A stretch of 64,000 nucleotides of DNA from Ariolimax columbianus (taxonomy: Eukaryota; Mollusca; Gastropoda; Stylommatophora; Arionidae): positions 16,949,108-17,013,107 of the forward strand of contig JAVGWX010000011.1 of the NCBI GenBank assembly GCA_036924085.1. Reading direction: 5' to 3'. Each line of letters starts with the position of its first letter. Within the stretch, counting starts at the first letter, position 1. The position numbers and the translations under genes were made by a program. The notes beneath the pieces are model-generated. The model had not been told where the DNA came from. It saw only the letters and a program-made list of their open reading frames with translations, and made no database searches. Below are positions 32,401 to 45,084 of the stretch, one piece after another.

Positions 32401-32589
32401 GCAGAGGTAGACCAAGAAGATGAGGTCACGAAGATGAAAATACATGTTTGGGCATGACTCTAGAGCAGGCTTGAGATTTGGCAGAGATAGATTTTCATTC
32501 AGGCAGGATGTCATATATAAAAGTTCAAAGAGCTATATAGTTCAGTATGAAGGAGTGAAGTAGTGAAGTCCAGAACATCAGAAAAACGA

Positions 32590-32760
32590 CCGCAACAAAA
32601 TTAATATTCTTCCTGTTTGAGAAAAGAGAGAAGTCAATAGGAGCCAACAACGGTGAACATGGTGGAGGACATAATATCATACCCGCACGTTTGTCTGACG
32701 TTTTGGACTTGATTCCTGATATGGAGACGTGGTTCTGTGCCCACATGAAGGACATCTACA
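32590..32760 (-). pseudogene. Mariner/Tc1-like transposase C-terminal fragment
   Basis: The minus translation contains LCPPPCSPLLAPIDFSLFSN, which matches the conserved catalytic-domain end PPYSPDLAPiDf.LF of this superfamily. Flanking residues are unrecognisable. Confidence 0.6.
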
Positions 32761-33184
32761 ATCAGGCATCAGGAAGGTGAAGATTGAATTGGAGAATTCT
32801 AATGCTTTGCATGGTGAATGAAGCTCACACCAATTTTCAGGTATGGGCCTTGACGCCGTCATACGACAGTGCAAAACTTGTCAAACATCCCTTGCATGTA
32901 TATATTTATATATATACATATCAACATTTTAGACGTCTCAGTCTCTCTAGACCATGCTCATGGGGCCCTGTGAGCTTTATCCTTCTATGTCTCCTGTATT
33001 TGGACATTGTCTACTATATTGTTGTTTGTCCATCGTTTACGAAATGGACCACATTATCATGTGGCTGATCAAACCAATCTGGGCCCGAACGCGTCTGTCA
33101 CACTGAGTGTAGAGAAACAATGTCTGACCGTCAGACTGAGGCAACTCGTTTCTTGCCGTTCGTGTCGCTCGTATCCGTGCTGAT

Positions 33185-34015
33185 TGATTCTTGTATGCTC
33201 TATATGTGTCGTGCAAGACGAGATTTGACTACGCCAGGCTGAACGATTGGCATCAATGTTTTCCTAAGTATCAGGGCCAATGTCGTATTTCTTTATTAAG
33301 ATTTTCAGAGTGTCTTTGTAACGTTTTATTTGGCCACAGCGAGCACGTTTGCCTGACTCAAGATTGCTATAAAATATTTTCTTTGGAAGCCACTCATCTG
33401 ACATGCTGACAACATTACCAGTTCATCTAAGCTGCAATTTGCACATAGTTGTGTGGATGACTGTCATGCTAACACGCGAAAGAATTTCTATATATGTGAT
33501 CTTATCTTGCCATTTTATGTTCTGCCGTTTCCTTAGGCAGCCCAGAGGAAAGGGGTAAAACTTCTTCGTATGTCGACTGTACATAGTCCATATTTCAGAG
33601 GCGTATAGACAACTTGGTAGGACGATTTCCGCACAAACCTTCGATTTGGTTATAAGCTTAATTCATCTCCGTTTCCGAATTGGGGATCTTAGTTTTAAAA
33701 ATACTACACTTGCTTTAGCATTTCTTGAGTTTACCACATCATCAATATGGAGTGCTTTAGAGAGTGTGCTGCCAAGGTATAAAGAGCGTTCCTCTGACTC
33801 TCAATTCTGGCCATTATAATTGATAGATGGTCCATTGTGCACAATTCATGGGGCGGTTAGGTAGGCTGCAGAACTTCAGTCTTACTAGTACAAATGGTCA
33901 GACCAAAGTTATCGAAAGCTGCTGCAAACATGTCAACAGTACATTGCATTTCAGTCTATGAGTGATCACTGAGAGCGCAGTCATCAGCAAAGAGAAGTTC
34001 ACATGGGGACTCAAC
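33185..34015 (-). pseudogene. LINE RT relic, palm to C-terminus
   Basis: Read on minus across several frames: PCELLFADDCALSDHS (FADD catalytic motif), FGLTICTSKTEVLQPT, then remnants of the thumb and C-terminal region. Numerous stops. The motif order fits a jockey/CR1-like LINE; the endonuclease fragment at 56.3-56.7 kb could belong to the same family (inference). Confidence 0.68.
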
Positions 34016-34509
34016 TTGTACTCAAATTATTGCTCGCCTTCTCCTCAAATTGAAGAACTCACCGTCAAGACGATAGTAGACTTTGATTTCATTATCACTG
34101 CCTTGTCTGCTATGACTGTAGTAGCCGATCCTCAAGTGAAAGTCTCTGCCACAGATCGTACAACTATAATGAGAAGGCTCTTACCTGGGTATTCCTTGAT
34201 CTCTTCAGTTTCTCTTTTCCCCGCAGCCAGAAGGTCTCAACTAGCGTCGGCTGCTACAATGCCCATTCTAACTGACTGTCTCCAAATAGCTCGACCCTGA
34301 GCAATTGATTCACAACCCTCGAATGGGATCTCACATGGCAGCTAGTGCCTTTAACATACTTCCTTGAATCGCTGTATATGATGGCCTATCCTTCTTCTCT
34401 CCAATGGGCAGTTGTCCATAGATGATATGCTTTCGCTTTCTCTCATTTTTCATTCAGTAAACATATATAGAAGAAATTATGGCAGGGCACCAACAAAACG
34501 ATAAAAGTA
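34016..34509. other. No assigned feature
   Basis: A 112-codon plus frame (33962-34300) has no recognisable motif; it may be LINE-derived. Nothing else seen. Confidence 0.35.
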
Positions 34510-34960
34510 AAAGTCTTGAGAGCCTGTGTTTTTCCTGTGGCAGCTTATGGCTGTGAAGCATGGACGATTACCAAAACTTCTAGACAGAGAATCGAATCCT
34601 TCGAGTCTAAATGTTACAGAAAGATCCTCAGAATACCATGGACAGAGAAAAGAACAAATGTAGACATTCGGCAAGAGTTGAGCATAGAGGAGAACTGGTT
34701 TATCAATTCCAGTTTGGCTAGAAAATGCAAATACTTTTGTCACATCAAGAGACACAACGGTCTTGAGAGGACGGTGATGGAAGGTATGGTGCCAGGCAAA
34801 AGAGGAAGAGGTAGACCAAGAAGACGATGACACCAAGATATCCATGAATGCCTGAGTATGACAGTGGCGGAAGCTGGAGTTTTGGCAAGGGAACGAGTTT
34901 CTTTCAGACAGACTGTGATGGGGTCGACGTTCTACAAAGGACATGCTACATGAGAGAAAC
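34510..34960 (+). pseudogene. LINE C-terminal relic
   Basis: The translation VFPVAAYGCEAWTITKTSRQ, RIESFESKCYRKILRIPWTE, then GKRGRGRPRRR is the conserved end of RT ORFs in several LINE families. It breaks after the RGRPRRR motif and continues in another frame to FYKGHAT. Confidence 0.75.
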
Positions 34961-34965
<5 letters not shown>

Positions 34966-35003
<38 letters not shown>

Positions 35004-35095
35004 AGAGTTTGTGTGTTTGAGTGTGTGTGTGTGTAAGTGTGTAAGTATGTGTGTGAGTGAGTGTGTGTGTGTGTGTGTGTGTGTGTATTCTCTTG
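34966..35095. repeat. (TA)n/(TG)n microsatellite
   Basis: Short ta run, then an imperfect tg tract directly after the LINE 3' end; probably expanded from its tail. Confidence 0.93.
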
Positions 35096-35138
35096 TGTTT
35101 TGTTATGATAAAAGAAGCACGTGTTTGTCTGTCTGGTG

Positions 35139-35474
35139 TTACTTAGTTTCCGTGTTTGGCAATCTCACATAGTTTTCACTCAAAAACCAGCCAACGTCAA
35201 TGCTGTCATTTGCCACCATCATGTCCTCCACCGTCAGTACTCTGTCATTTGCCACCATCAGGTCATCTACTGTACATAATTCCTGCATACTGTGGCATAT
35301 AATCAGGTGTTCTGGGTCTTGGACGGCTCCACATTCGCAGTATTTGTCGTCAGCATACCCCACATTTTTCAGATTAGAACTACATCTGGACACACCTGTA
35401 CTTAACATGTCCAGCAATCTCCACCTAGCATTTGACAAATCGTGTCCTGATGCAAATACTTCTTTAATCTTCAT
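35139..35474 (-). pseudogene. LINE C-terminal domain relic with Cys knuckle
   Basis: The minus translation has LLDMLSTGVSRCSSNLKNVG, CECGAVQDPEHLIICHSM, then TVDDLMVANDRVL repeated as TVEDMMVANDSID. The CxC...HL..C knuckle is typical of LINE ORF2 C-termini. The 13-residue repeat is a local duplication of about 42 bp. Only this end remains. Confidence 0.65.
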
Positions 35475-35504
35475 CGAACCTTTACCGTTATTTTGGTGTA
35501 TAAC

Positions 35505-35580
35505 TTAACATAACATAACATATCATAACGTAACACAACATGAAATAACATGACATAATATGAAATGAAACGTATTCATT
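35505..35580. repeat. (TAACA)n-like simple repeat
   Basis: Imperfect taacataacat tract. Confidence 0.8.
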
Positions 35581-37554
35581 AATATCTTTCGCTCTGTATG
35601 TTTTCTTCATTTTTTTGGCAATTTTTTCGACAATGAAAACACAAGGGCATGAAATGTGACAGGTTTGGTAATGGAACCCGTGTAGTAATGATACAGGTGT
35701 AGTACGATAATGGGAATTGTGGACAGGGATTATGAGAATGCCTGTGAAATTAAATCGTGGGTATGACAATAAGTCTTAAAAGATTTGTATTTTATTTGTA
35801 TTTTCGCAATGCACATTTTAAAACATTTGTTAAATTATTTGTATCTGTCCATGTCAAATACAAATTTTAAATATAATTTTTTGGTTTTAAAATGCATACA
35901 ATGTACAGTCTTATATATACACATGCCTCTTTGTATTAAAACATACAAACTAAAAATAATAAAAACTAATTACATTTTATTAAGATTATAATCATATAAT
36001 GTGTGTGTTTGTGAAATGTATTAAGTACTCTCAAAATAATGAAAAGGCATGTAAACAAGAAACAACTAAAATTATTTATAAAACGTTAGTACAATCCAAA
36101 GAACACCTACTGAAAAATGGAATTAAAAAGGAAAAATGGGATAGATATACTTCATCTCCAACTTTTCAAATATATTCACTAGCTTACACGCACTAAATAT
36201 AGCACTAAAAACTAAGGGAGTAACATACAGACTATTATTTAATATAACACCAATTCAATACTAAAAAGTAAACCTATCTAGAACAACCATGCTTATGTGT
36301 AAATTATACAGATACAATATTCAAGAAACAGAAAACCATTCATTTTTAAAATGTAGAGTTATATCACACACATTAGCAACACTTAGACGAAAAATAAATA
36401 ATCCAACACAAACATGTACAGAACAGTTATGTTAAATACCATTCCAAAGACAGACACAGCCTCTGAGAGCAGACTGTTGACAATACTGACAGACTTCGTA
36501 AACTTAATATGGACATGTAGAAATAAAGCAGTTTATAAACAACGTATTTACACCCGATAAATGTTGACACACATATTTCACAAAAACAAGATAATAAAAG
36601 TATTATATTGTTTCAATCGTTATCATGACGATTGGTGGTATTTACTTTCGCTATGTAAGGTGTTCTTCAACAACACCTTTACAAATAACCATAGTATTCG
36701 ACTCATACAAAATACTTACGGTAATCAGTATATATTTTATATATTATCAATATATTTTTGATATAAATGTGATATTTATAAACTGATTGTTTTGATCCTT
36801 GCACACAAACAATGTTCAATGTTCATAATGTATTTATTTAAACTACTAAAAATGTCTCACAATAAATTGAACCTTTCATAACTCATTCACCGTAAACTTT
36901 GATTAGCTTCGTTGTGATAAAACATGATGTATCCCACTCTAAGAATTTCACTACTTTAGCTTTTTATTTAGAATAATGAAATCATCTCTTCAGAGTCCAT
37001 GTTTAAGTCTCTCTTATTCAGCTCATTCTTAGTGACATTGTCGTTTGGTTTGTATTACTTGTTTTTCAACTTTACCTTTTTTTATCGTTCTCAATTCTAA
37101 TTAGAATCTCTGAAATATTGTTTTATTGTGCTGTGTTGTTCCTGTTCCTCGAACATTATTCTTTTACGTATGTGTTAAACACCGACAAACTGCCATTTAA
37201 AGTAGATCTCTAATAATGTGAACTAGATTTTATTTTTAATTTAACTGACATCAGTAATGTTACAATACAAATATATAGGATATACAAGGAAATTATCTTC
37301 TTGCATTGAATCAAAACCTGTGTGTCAACTATGCCAAACTGGATACAATTAAAAAATGACGAAACAGTACCAATTAAAATAATATCCGATCAATTATAGT
37401 CAAAACAATTTTTCCAACCATATTAATGGATAGACTGACTAATACTATGTCTGTTGGTGTCTTAACAACTAAAAACACAAACAGGTGGATACACATTCTC
37501 TAGAGATTTAAAAAATAGCATATGGTCGAACATCAATTTCATGTAGGACATCTT
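35581..37554. other. AT-rich stretch without recognisable features
   Basis: Short frames occur (for example 35999-36196, Lys-rich) but none has a motif or context. Confidence 0.6.
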
Positions 37555-37785
37555 GGGAGTACGGTGTTTGGCCCATGCATTTGTGTATTAGATTTGATGT
37601 GGTCAACATTAAGTCGCCGCCATTACTTACTCAGATATTTCTGGTACCCAGTTTGATGCCGGGAATGGTAGGACAGCCGATTTCCTGTTGTGAAAAATTT
37701 CGCACCAACTGAGGATCGAGCAAAAATCACTCAGCTAGGTAGCCACTGCGCTAACCAAAGCGCTACCTCATCTCCCTCGAACATC
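37555..37785 (-). repeat. tRNA-derived SINE-like repeat
   Basis: On minus it begins with 'gaggtagcgctttggttagc' and 'gcagtggctacctagc', tRNA-like. Diverged relative of 14.27-14.48 kb. Confidence 0.45.
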
Positions 37786-37954
37786 ATTTATTTCAAATCA
37801 ATAGTGTTTAAATCGTTACTGATTGTAACACATATAGGAAGGAGTTCAGTGATTATTTGTTTATTGATAGAACAATGTTTTTGTTCATTTCGTGTTTGAT
37901 ACATTAATACGAACTTCATACTTACTTACTTTACTTTTATTATTATAGGATTAT

Positions 37955-38144
37955 TTACTGTATCATTCCACTGATGCAAAGAAGCAGAGTCGGGGAACTG
38001 TCAATTCCTTTATCAAACACTGGATGCAGACAAAACCGGGCAACAGGGGGCATAACCCCAGATTTCTGGGGGTCTAAGTCCATCACCAGTTCCATATTAG
38101 ACCCCAGAAGAGTGGTCTCGGCATGTCAATCATTTCAGTGTTGG
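37955..38144 (-). mobile_element. LINE 5' UTR fragment attached to 18S (second copy of the junction)
   Basis: On minus, 18S is followed at 38144 by 'ccaacactgaaatgat', the same sequence and junction as at 1084, then by the hairpin and 'tctgcatccagtgtttgat'. Similarity to 1084-1217 is about 95% by eye. The match ends about 12 bp into what would be monomer 2 ('aaaggaattgac'). No LINE coding sequence follows. Confidence 0.88.
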
Positions 38145-38168
38145 CCGTGTTGAGTCAAATTAAGCCGC

Positions 38169-38217
<49 letters not shown>

Positions 38218-39332
38218 TTTGCAACCATACTTCCCCCGGAACCCAAACACTTTGGTTTCCCGGAAGCTGCCCGCAGAGTCATCGAAGCAACTCCTGCGGA
38301 TCGCTAGTCGGCATCGTTTATGGTCAGAACTACGACGGTATCTGATCGTCTTTGCGCCTCTGACTTTCGTTCTTGATTAATGAAAACATTCTTGACAAAT
38401 GCTTTCGCAGTAGCTCGTCTTGCGGCGATCCAAGAATTTCACCTCTAACGCCGCAATACGAATGCCCCCGTTTGTCCCTGTTAATCATTAACTCCAGTTC
38501 CGAAAACCAACAAAATAGAACCGAGGTCCTATTCCATTATTCCATGCACCATTATTCAGGCAGCCGAGGCCTGCTTTGAACACTCTAATTTTTTCAAAGT
38601 AAACGCGCCGGCCACCCAGGACGCTCAGCGAAGAGCACCCGTGGGAGAGAGCCGGCAGACGGTAGGGCAGCAGACAACGGGCAGTGAACCGGCGCGAGCC
38701 GGACCGCCCGCCTGCGCCTGAGATCCAACTACGAGCTTTTTAACTGCAACAACTTTAATATACGCTATTGGAGCTGGAATTACCGCGGCTGCTGGCACCA
38801 GACTTGCCCTCCAATAGATCCTCGTTAAAGGGTTTAAAGTGTACTCATTCCAATTACGGGGCCTCGAAAGAGTCCCGTATTGTTATTTTTCGTCACTACC
38901 TCCCCGTGCCGGGAGTGGGTAAGTTGCGCGCCTGCTGCCTTCCTTGGATGTGGTAGCCGTTTCTCATGCTCCCTCTCCGGAATCGAACCCTGATTCCCCG
39001 TTACCCGTTACAAACATGGTAGGCATGTCACGTACCATCGACATTTGATAGGGCAGACATTTGAAAGATGCGTCGCCGGCACATGAGGCCATGCGATCAG
39101 CACAAAGTTATCCAGAGTCACCAGTGGGGACGCCGCAACCCCGCGAGGGGAAACGACGATTGGTTTTGAACTAATAAAAGCGCTCTTTCCGCGAGGGTCG
39201 GAGCTTGGTAACCATGTATTAGCTCTAGAATTGCCACAGTTATCCAAGTAGGATCGTGTCATCTAAGGAACCTCGACTGATTTAATGAGCCATTCGCGGT
39301 TTCACCGTGAGACAGTGTGAAAACGAGAGGCA
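38145..39332 (-). rRNA. 18S rRNA gene, partial, second copy (inverted), probably a pseudogene
   Basis: Matches 18S from close to its 5' end ('ttcacactgtctcacggtg', minus) to the same endpoint as the copy at 1-1083. It lacks the first tens of bases and everything beyond the LINE junction. It differs from the first copy at scattered sites (cgaagacg/caaagacg), so the two are not a fresh duplicate. The 5' edge is joined directly to SDR coding sequence. Confidence 0.93.
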
Positions 39333-39412
39333 AACGCAATGGCGATAACTTCCCCCAATCCAGCACTGGAGCCTGTTACTATGGCTACTATGCCATTAAG
39401 TTGGGATGCCAT
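39333..39412 (-). pseudogene. SDR copy D: first codons only, cut off by 18S sequence
   Basis: From ATG 39412 on minus the translation is MASQLNGIVAIVTGSSAGLG followed by EVIAIAFAS, the SDR start with an intact TGSSAGLG. It stops inside codon 30 where 18S begins. No remaining SDR sequence is found on the far side of the 18S-LINE segment (below 37.95 kb), so the break removed or separated the rest. Confidence 0.9.
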
Positions 39413-39489
39413 TATCGATGAACTTCAAAAACAGAGGAAACGCAGCAACTAATGTCAATGTGTCTCAGATGATGGAACAACCGCTTCTG

Positions 39490-39552
39490 TAAGCAATGGC
39501 TGGAATACTCTATCAAAATGGATAAGACGCGTTGCCGATCATGTTTAAATAC
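39490..39552 (-). promoter_or_regulatory. Putative core promoter of the broken SDR copy D
   Basis: TATA-like gtatttaaac (minus, about 39542-39551) is 130-140 bp before the ATG, with attccagccattgctt (about 39492-39507) in the position of the block seen in copies A and B. Confidence 0.48.
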
Positions 39553-39559
39553 AATGCTT

Positions 39560-41384
39560 AAAAATGATATTCCGTGCTGGAAATGATACGCAATTGGTTC
39601 AACATGTTGTGTAACATGTAATGAATTTTCACCTTCCGTTCAAGATAGTGTTTCTATATCGGGGTGTACACCATGGTCCAATTATTAAAACCTGCAAGTC
39701 ATGCGCATATGTAGGTACTTCAGTAACATTTTCAAATTAACTTAATAGCATTGCAAATGCAAAAAGCTAGATGACACTAAAATAAATAAATTTAATGATA
39801 CCATGTCTCCACGTTATCACACTAAGATTAAGTATTTTTATAGTGAATTTATTTGAGCTTCAAAATCCCCCCAAAGGTTAGAGAGTAAAATATAAACGTG
39901 TGAGTTCGAAAAATTGTGACTGTAAAATGCAGTTTATAATAACATTGAATTCATTTGTAATCAGTTTGTTCAAACTTGTTACATCTAACTTAAACATAAT
40001 ATCGCCATAAAAGTTACTAAAGCACTGATTAGTGGATGAATTAAATACATTTACCAAACGTATTTAAATTCGTGATTTAAGCATACAAACAGGGTTCGAT
40101 TTTTAAATTGTTTGTATTTCCTGAAAGCCTCAGACCGATTTTTTTAATAAACCATAAACAATGCTTAAGATGCATGTTTAGCGTTATATATAACCCCAAA
40201 ATTCCATCCCACACGCCAAAATGTTGAAAAACACAACCCATATAACAGTGTCTAGATTATTTTACTGAAACCAAAAGAATTATAGAAAATATGTTTCAAG
40301 TTCTTTCCCCCTTGTTGTTGTATATCTTTGGATATCACATACCTATTAATTGTTTTGCAAAAGAATTTAAATGAAATAAAAGGAAAAGACTGTTATTGTT
40401 GTAAACTAGTCATAACTAATGCAATTTAGCATCTATATTTTTAATTCAGTCTTACAGTAACTACATCATTTAAATTACTGATCCAGAATATTCTTTTATA
40501 TTTTTGCCAAACGATTGTCACATCTCTTCTATGTTCCCAATAATTGTTATTTTTTTTATTTGGATGTAAACGTTTTATTTTAATTTAAGGAAGCTCATTT
40601 ATTGTTTAGAAATTAGTAAAGAAGACGCGGATGACATTACACATCTACATACGTACATGTTGTGTCTTAAGGATGTGTCATGAGCGCAATGTCACTCAAC
40701 AAACGTGACATCCGAAATTGGGAAATGGTGTACTTAAAAAAGGGCCTAAGTAACAAGAGAGGGCGCGATCAACAGTCACAAAATATATCAAGATATGTAA
40801 GCCTAGCCTGTTCAATCTGGAGTGGAGCAATCACATCAACCGTTGATTGGTTACGTCTGCAGAATGAGCGAGGTTATGCTGCAATAACAATCAAGCAAAC
40901 GCGTGAACCAGTGATACAGCCAGAAGAACAATCAAACATACGATTGGATAACACAAGGATTATATATTTTAGAGATCAAGGACAACACTAGAAACAGGTC
41001 AGATTAAACACAACAGGAAGAACATTCTAGAGTTCCCTCACACACTTATCTACACACCAGAGTACACAGAGGGCTATTATGTACACAATGTTTTCCGTCA
41101 GTTTATTTATGGTGCCGCGAGTTGAGTGTTAAATAACATTATGGAAGCACTTGGTCACATATATCCTTAAGGAGGTCGCGGTACTAATAACACTTCGGCG
41201 TGTATTCAAAGGGTTAGAATGGCCCAACGCGAGTAGCACGTAAACATACTAACCACTAGCCTTCATTACCTCCATAAGATAATGCATAGTAGTACGATTG
41301 TTTAGCGTGGTGTCGAGTTAAATGTTGAATCTTACTATGGATGATAAATATACGCTCGCATATTGTGTGTGGGATGTGCATGCA
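39560..41384. other. AT-rich region, no confirmed gene
   Basis: A 103-codon plus frame (40680-40991) lacks recognisable domains. No RNA gene or element seen. Confidence 0.5.
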
Positions 41385-41530
41385 CACACACATGCATACA
41401 TACACACATATATCAATACATACATACATACAAATATACATCCATACATCATACATACATACGTACATACATACATGCATACACACACGCACGCAGGCAC
41501 ACACACATAGACAGATACACACATATATAC
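41385..41530. repeat. (CATA)n/(CA)n microsatellite
   Basis: cata-cataca tract; all frames through it are spurious. Confidence 0.93.
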
Positions 41531-41699
41531 GTGATAATAACTCTCCATGTGTGTCGGTAATGAAAAGCCGCCATCATCCTTGTTGTATGTGTTCTGTTAT
41601 TTTTGTATTCTTCACTGCCATGTATCAGTGCGGTGTTTCTTATGTTAAGTCACATCGGGACTTTTTTTAGTATGGAAACACACAATTTCTCAAGTAGTC

Positions 41700-42470
41700 A
41701 AAATGTCATTTATTTTTCGATATAATCTTCTACAACGTTTTCGTACTTACCCAACCGTTTAGGTAATGTTTGAAAAGCTTCGGGCTAGAAATATTATGTA
41801 GCATGTATGAACCAATTCTGGACAGTCTGTATCCTTTCGTCATCAGTGCTGACATACTGATCTCTCTGGAATTCCTTTAGGGGTCTAAGCCGGTAGAAAA
41901 CGCTTGGAGCAAGATGGTTTGTAAGATAGATGTGGCAATAATTCCCAGCTGAGTTGCTATAGATGACACATAGTGCGGAGATCCGTATGAGGTATAGTGT
42001 TATCCTGGAAAAGCAGGACGCCCTTTCTGATCAAACCCAACGTTCACTAACTTTTCGAAAATGCAAATGTTCATAAATAATAGTGTTAACCATATTTAGA
42101 GAAAGACTTGTCTCGTGTGCAATTTTGCGACAGGCTATGCGACGTTATTTTAGAATACCTCGTACTATAATCGAAATATTCACAGGAATAGTTGTTGTGG
42201 CTAGAGAGCCACCACTGCCGGAATCATCACTCACATATGTACGACCTTCACTTAAACGTTTACACCATTCAGGTATATTGCTGCGAATAGGTATCTCATC
42301 ATTGTATTGTGAATGCAGTCTTCTGTAAATGTCGGAATGATTCACGACTTCTTTCAAAATAAACTTGATTACAACACGCTGTTCCATGCAAGCCCTATTA
42401 GTATTGTCCGCCATGTTTATGTATCTTTCACGCGACTGACCTATAGTAAATAGACCACCTAACAGTAATT
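41700..42470 (-). pseudogene. Mariner transposase relic with internal deletion
   Basis: On minus, 42.41-42.15 kb reads MEQRVVIKFILKEVVNHSDI, then IPEWCKRLSEGRTYVSDD and GSGGS, the mariner helix-turn-helix and linker. Further along (about 41.95-41.71 kb) comes RLRPLKEFQRDQYVSTDDE and LGKYENVVEDYIEK, the C-terminal end. Most of the catalytic core, including the expected DNA.RPH-type block, is missing or scrambled. Stops are present. Terminal inverted repeats were not found. Confidence 0.78.
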
Positions 42471-43204
42471 GGACACAAGTGCCCCTAACTAAGCATATTA
42501 GTTCCAGCACACTATAACTCATTCAGTAAGATCTAGCTTTAAAAACGGTGAGGTTTGATTGGAACGCCTCTTGTATATATATGAAATACTTTTATTTTGT
42601 CGTTCCATCTGACTTTGAATCGTCCTCGGAGTCTACATCCTTCAGTGTTTGTTTTTGACTACTATCTTTCAGAAGACACATACCAAACCAGAGACTATGA
42701 GATTATGTCAGTGAGACAACCAGTGGCTGTGTTTCGAGATATTGGTATATGTTATAATTCCGTACCACGTCTCTTCTTCTCAATTTGACCATCCTGCCAT
42801 TGTTATCTCATTTCTGAATTTTGAACTGCTGTTTCTGCGTTGTCATTTTTTATGACTTATATCCGTAAGTTACGACGGGTATTTAGTTGGTGTGGTATAC
42901 AGCCAGCGTAGTTTTCTTAATTATTTCTCTTTTTCTGAGGCATCTTCTATTTATGGCATGGACTTGTTTAACATTGCTGTCGTAATGTAATCAATTGTTG
43001 TTTAGTACCTCCGTTCTAGTTAAGTCTTCTTCTTCAAATAACTGATAGTATTTAAAAAAAGGTTTTGGCGTTCGCCTTATTTCTCTAATCCCATAAAGCG
43101 GTGTGCGTTGGACTGTGGCTTTTATTTTGCCCATGTCAGCCCAGTGCATCCGACTTCAGCATGCATTTTATGTAATGGTCTTGTTCCCATTACATTTTAT
43201 AAGA

Positions 43205-43302
43205 GTTTGCTTCATCGAGTTAACGGCTGGTGCTGTGATGGGGATCGAACCCAGCACCTACCGGTTGTGAGCCGTGTTACTTAACCGCTAGCCCATGCCG
43301 TC
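43205..43302 (-). repeat. tRNA-derived SINE head
   Basis: Minus: 'gcatgggctagcggttaagt' (A-box-like) and 'tgggttcgatccccatc' (B-box GGTTCGATCCCC). Not a functional tRNA, because the fold and anticodon context are not convincing. Confidence 0.6.
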
Positions 43303-43395
43303 CCCAAACTGATGGCACGATTCTAGTCCGATGAGGTTCACGAAGGAGGCTGTGCGTTTTAGGTTTTCAACGATCCCCCACAGCTATTCGAGAAT
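43303..43395 (-). pseudogene. C-terminal fragment of the second RNase H LINE family
   Basis: Minus frame gives LWGIVENLKRTASFVNLIGL, the motif at the base of the 18.6-kb minisatellite; here it is single-copy. Confidence 0.6.
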
Positions 43396-43524
43396 AGTCG
43401 GTCTACAGGGTACAGCCAAAGCAACTGAAAAGGACGTTGGGGGCACATTGCAAACCGACTGTAGAAGGGGAGATACCACTTGAATTGAACTGAAAACACA
43501 TGTCGAATTAATTTGTTTAAAATA

Positions 43525-43995
43525 CTACTTCCGGCAGACTGATTCTGTAGAACTATCATTATAATCAAATAGCATGGAGTTTCGAGAACTACTTCCTGTA
43601 CACTGATTCTGTAGAACTATCATCATGTAGCATGGAGTTTGCAGAACTATTTCCTGTACCCTGATTCTGTAGAACTATCATCAAATAGCATGGAGTTTGT
43701 AGAACTATGTCCTGTACCCTGATTCTGTAGAACTATCATCATGTAGCATGGAGTTTGCAGAACTACTTCCTGTACCCTGATTCTGTAGAACTATCATCAT
43801 GTAGCATGGAGTTTGCAGAACTACTTCCTGTACCCTGATTCTGTAGAACTATCATCATGTAGCATGTAGTTTGCAGAACTACTTCCTGTACACTGATTCT
43901 GTAGAACTATCATCATGTAGCATGTAGTTTGCAAAACTACTTCATGTACCCTGATTCTGTAGAACTATCATCATGTGGCACGGATGTTGCAGAAC
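43525..43995. repeat. 58-bp minisatellite (about 8 units)
   Basis: Unit built around 'aactatcatcatgtagcatg', 'gagtttgcagaactacttcc' and 'tgtaccctgattctgtag'. The paralogous place at 58.77-58.83 kb has one diverged unit, so the array expanded after the older duplication. Confidence 0.93.
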
Positions 43996-44325
43996 GCGGC
44001 TCTTATTGCTGCCTATCTGTAAGACAATGGAACCCTGGCCTGTTCTCCGGTGTCTCTAACTGTCAACCCTAGAACCTCTGTAACGGCCCTTTCTTCTTTT
44101 CCTCGGTCTACATTTGCCACGTTTTCAAGGTACCATTCTCTCAGTACAGTTTTTATAGGTCATTGTAGCGTTTTATGTAGCCGAAGTATGTTAATTTCCT
44201 AGACGTAGTAATGTTGTTTATTAGCCAGTTTCGTTATAGTTAGAATTCCTGCAGGAATTGTGTGTTTTTTATTCTCCTTATTCGTTGTATGCTTTCAGAT
44301 AGAAAGGTTCAATTGTCCATTTGAA

Positions 44326-44545
44326 GGTCTATTCCATGGCGAAGTGGTTAAGCCGTCAGCCTCGTAATCAGGTAGTGTGGATTCGACTCCGTACTCCGCC
44401 AACTTTTTCACGAGTTCTTGATTCGGAATCCCCTGCATCTCGTGGTCGCCCCCTAGTTGTCTTGTTCTTGACTTGCCACTGGGGTCAGGTGGCTCGAAAC
44501 GAGAGAATGAGGATAAAAAGTAACGCAGTTAATCCTTACTAAAAA
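44326..44545 (+). repeat. tRNA-derived SINE
   Basis: 'atggcgaagtggttaagccg' (A box) and 'gtggattcgactccg' (B box) are about 35 bp apart, followed by an unrelated body with 'gccactggggtcaggtggc'. Confidence 0.6.
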
Positions 44546-44741
44546 TAACGCTAGCCAAATAAATTATGCCATCATCGTCTACGATGGTAGGCGGCCTTTG
44601 CCTTTTGTAAGGTGTATGTGGTTAACCATATCATGCGTCTATGCATTTCCAAAATAATGATGAAAAAAAAAACTCGGTATCTTTATTTTAGTCATATTGT
44701 TAATGTACTTCCATACGTTCTTTATTTTAATTCACCTCTTG

Positions 44742-44815
44742 CGTGGCCTAGTGGTAAAGCGTTTATCTTACAATCCGAACGTAACCTGTTCGAATCACGC
44801 CCATGTTCAATTTGG
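44742..44815 (+). repeat. tRNA-like sequence (SINE head)
   Basis: 'gcgtggcctagtggtaaagc' and 'cctgttcgaatcacgc' resemble A and B boxes. The paralogue at 59.63-59.70 kb is present but degraded, so it predates the duplication. Confidence 0.55.
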
Positions 44816-45084
44816 TAGTCATTTTTCTTTCGCTCCACCACGTACAGAAAGTAATGGCAAATTACCATACCAATAAACGAATAACAGCCAAATTGGTTGT
44901 CGGTCGTAAAAAGCGACGTTCTGCAAATGACACGATATATACTACTATAACGTCATCGCTATCCATTACACTTTTTTGCATAACTCCGTTTTTGAGTATA
45001 GTCGAGTCGAAATAATCAAAACTCGTGACGTTCTAAACGTAATGCTTCCCTGGAAACACTTCAGGTCCGGTGTTATTGATTTGT

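Noticed and set aside
40680..40991. 103-codon frame as a gene
   Set aside because: No recognisable domain, homologue in the window, promoter or splice context; kept only as a note.
43205..43302. Functional tRNA gene
   Set aside because: A- and B-box-like sequences are present, but the acceptor stem and anticodon arm do not pair convincingly; a SINE head fits better. The same holds for 44.33, 44.74 and 55.8 kb.
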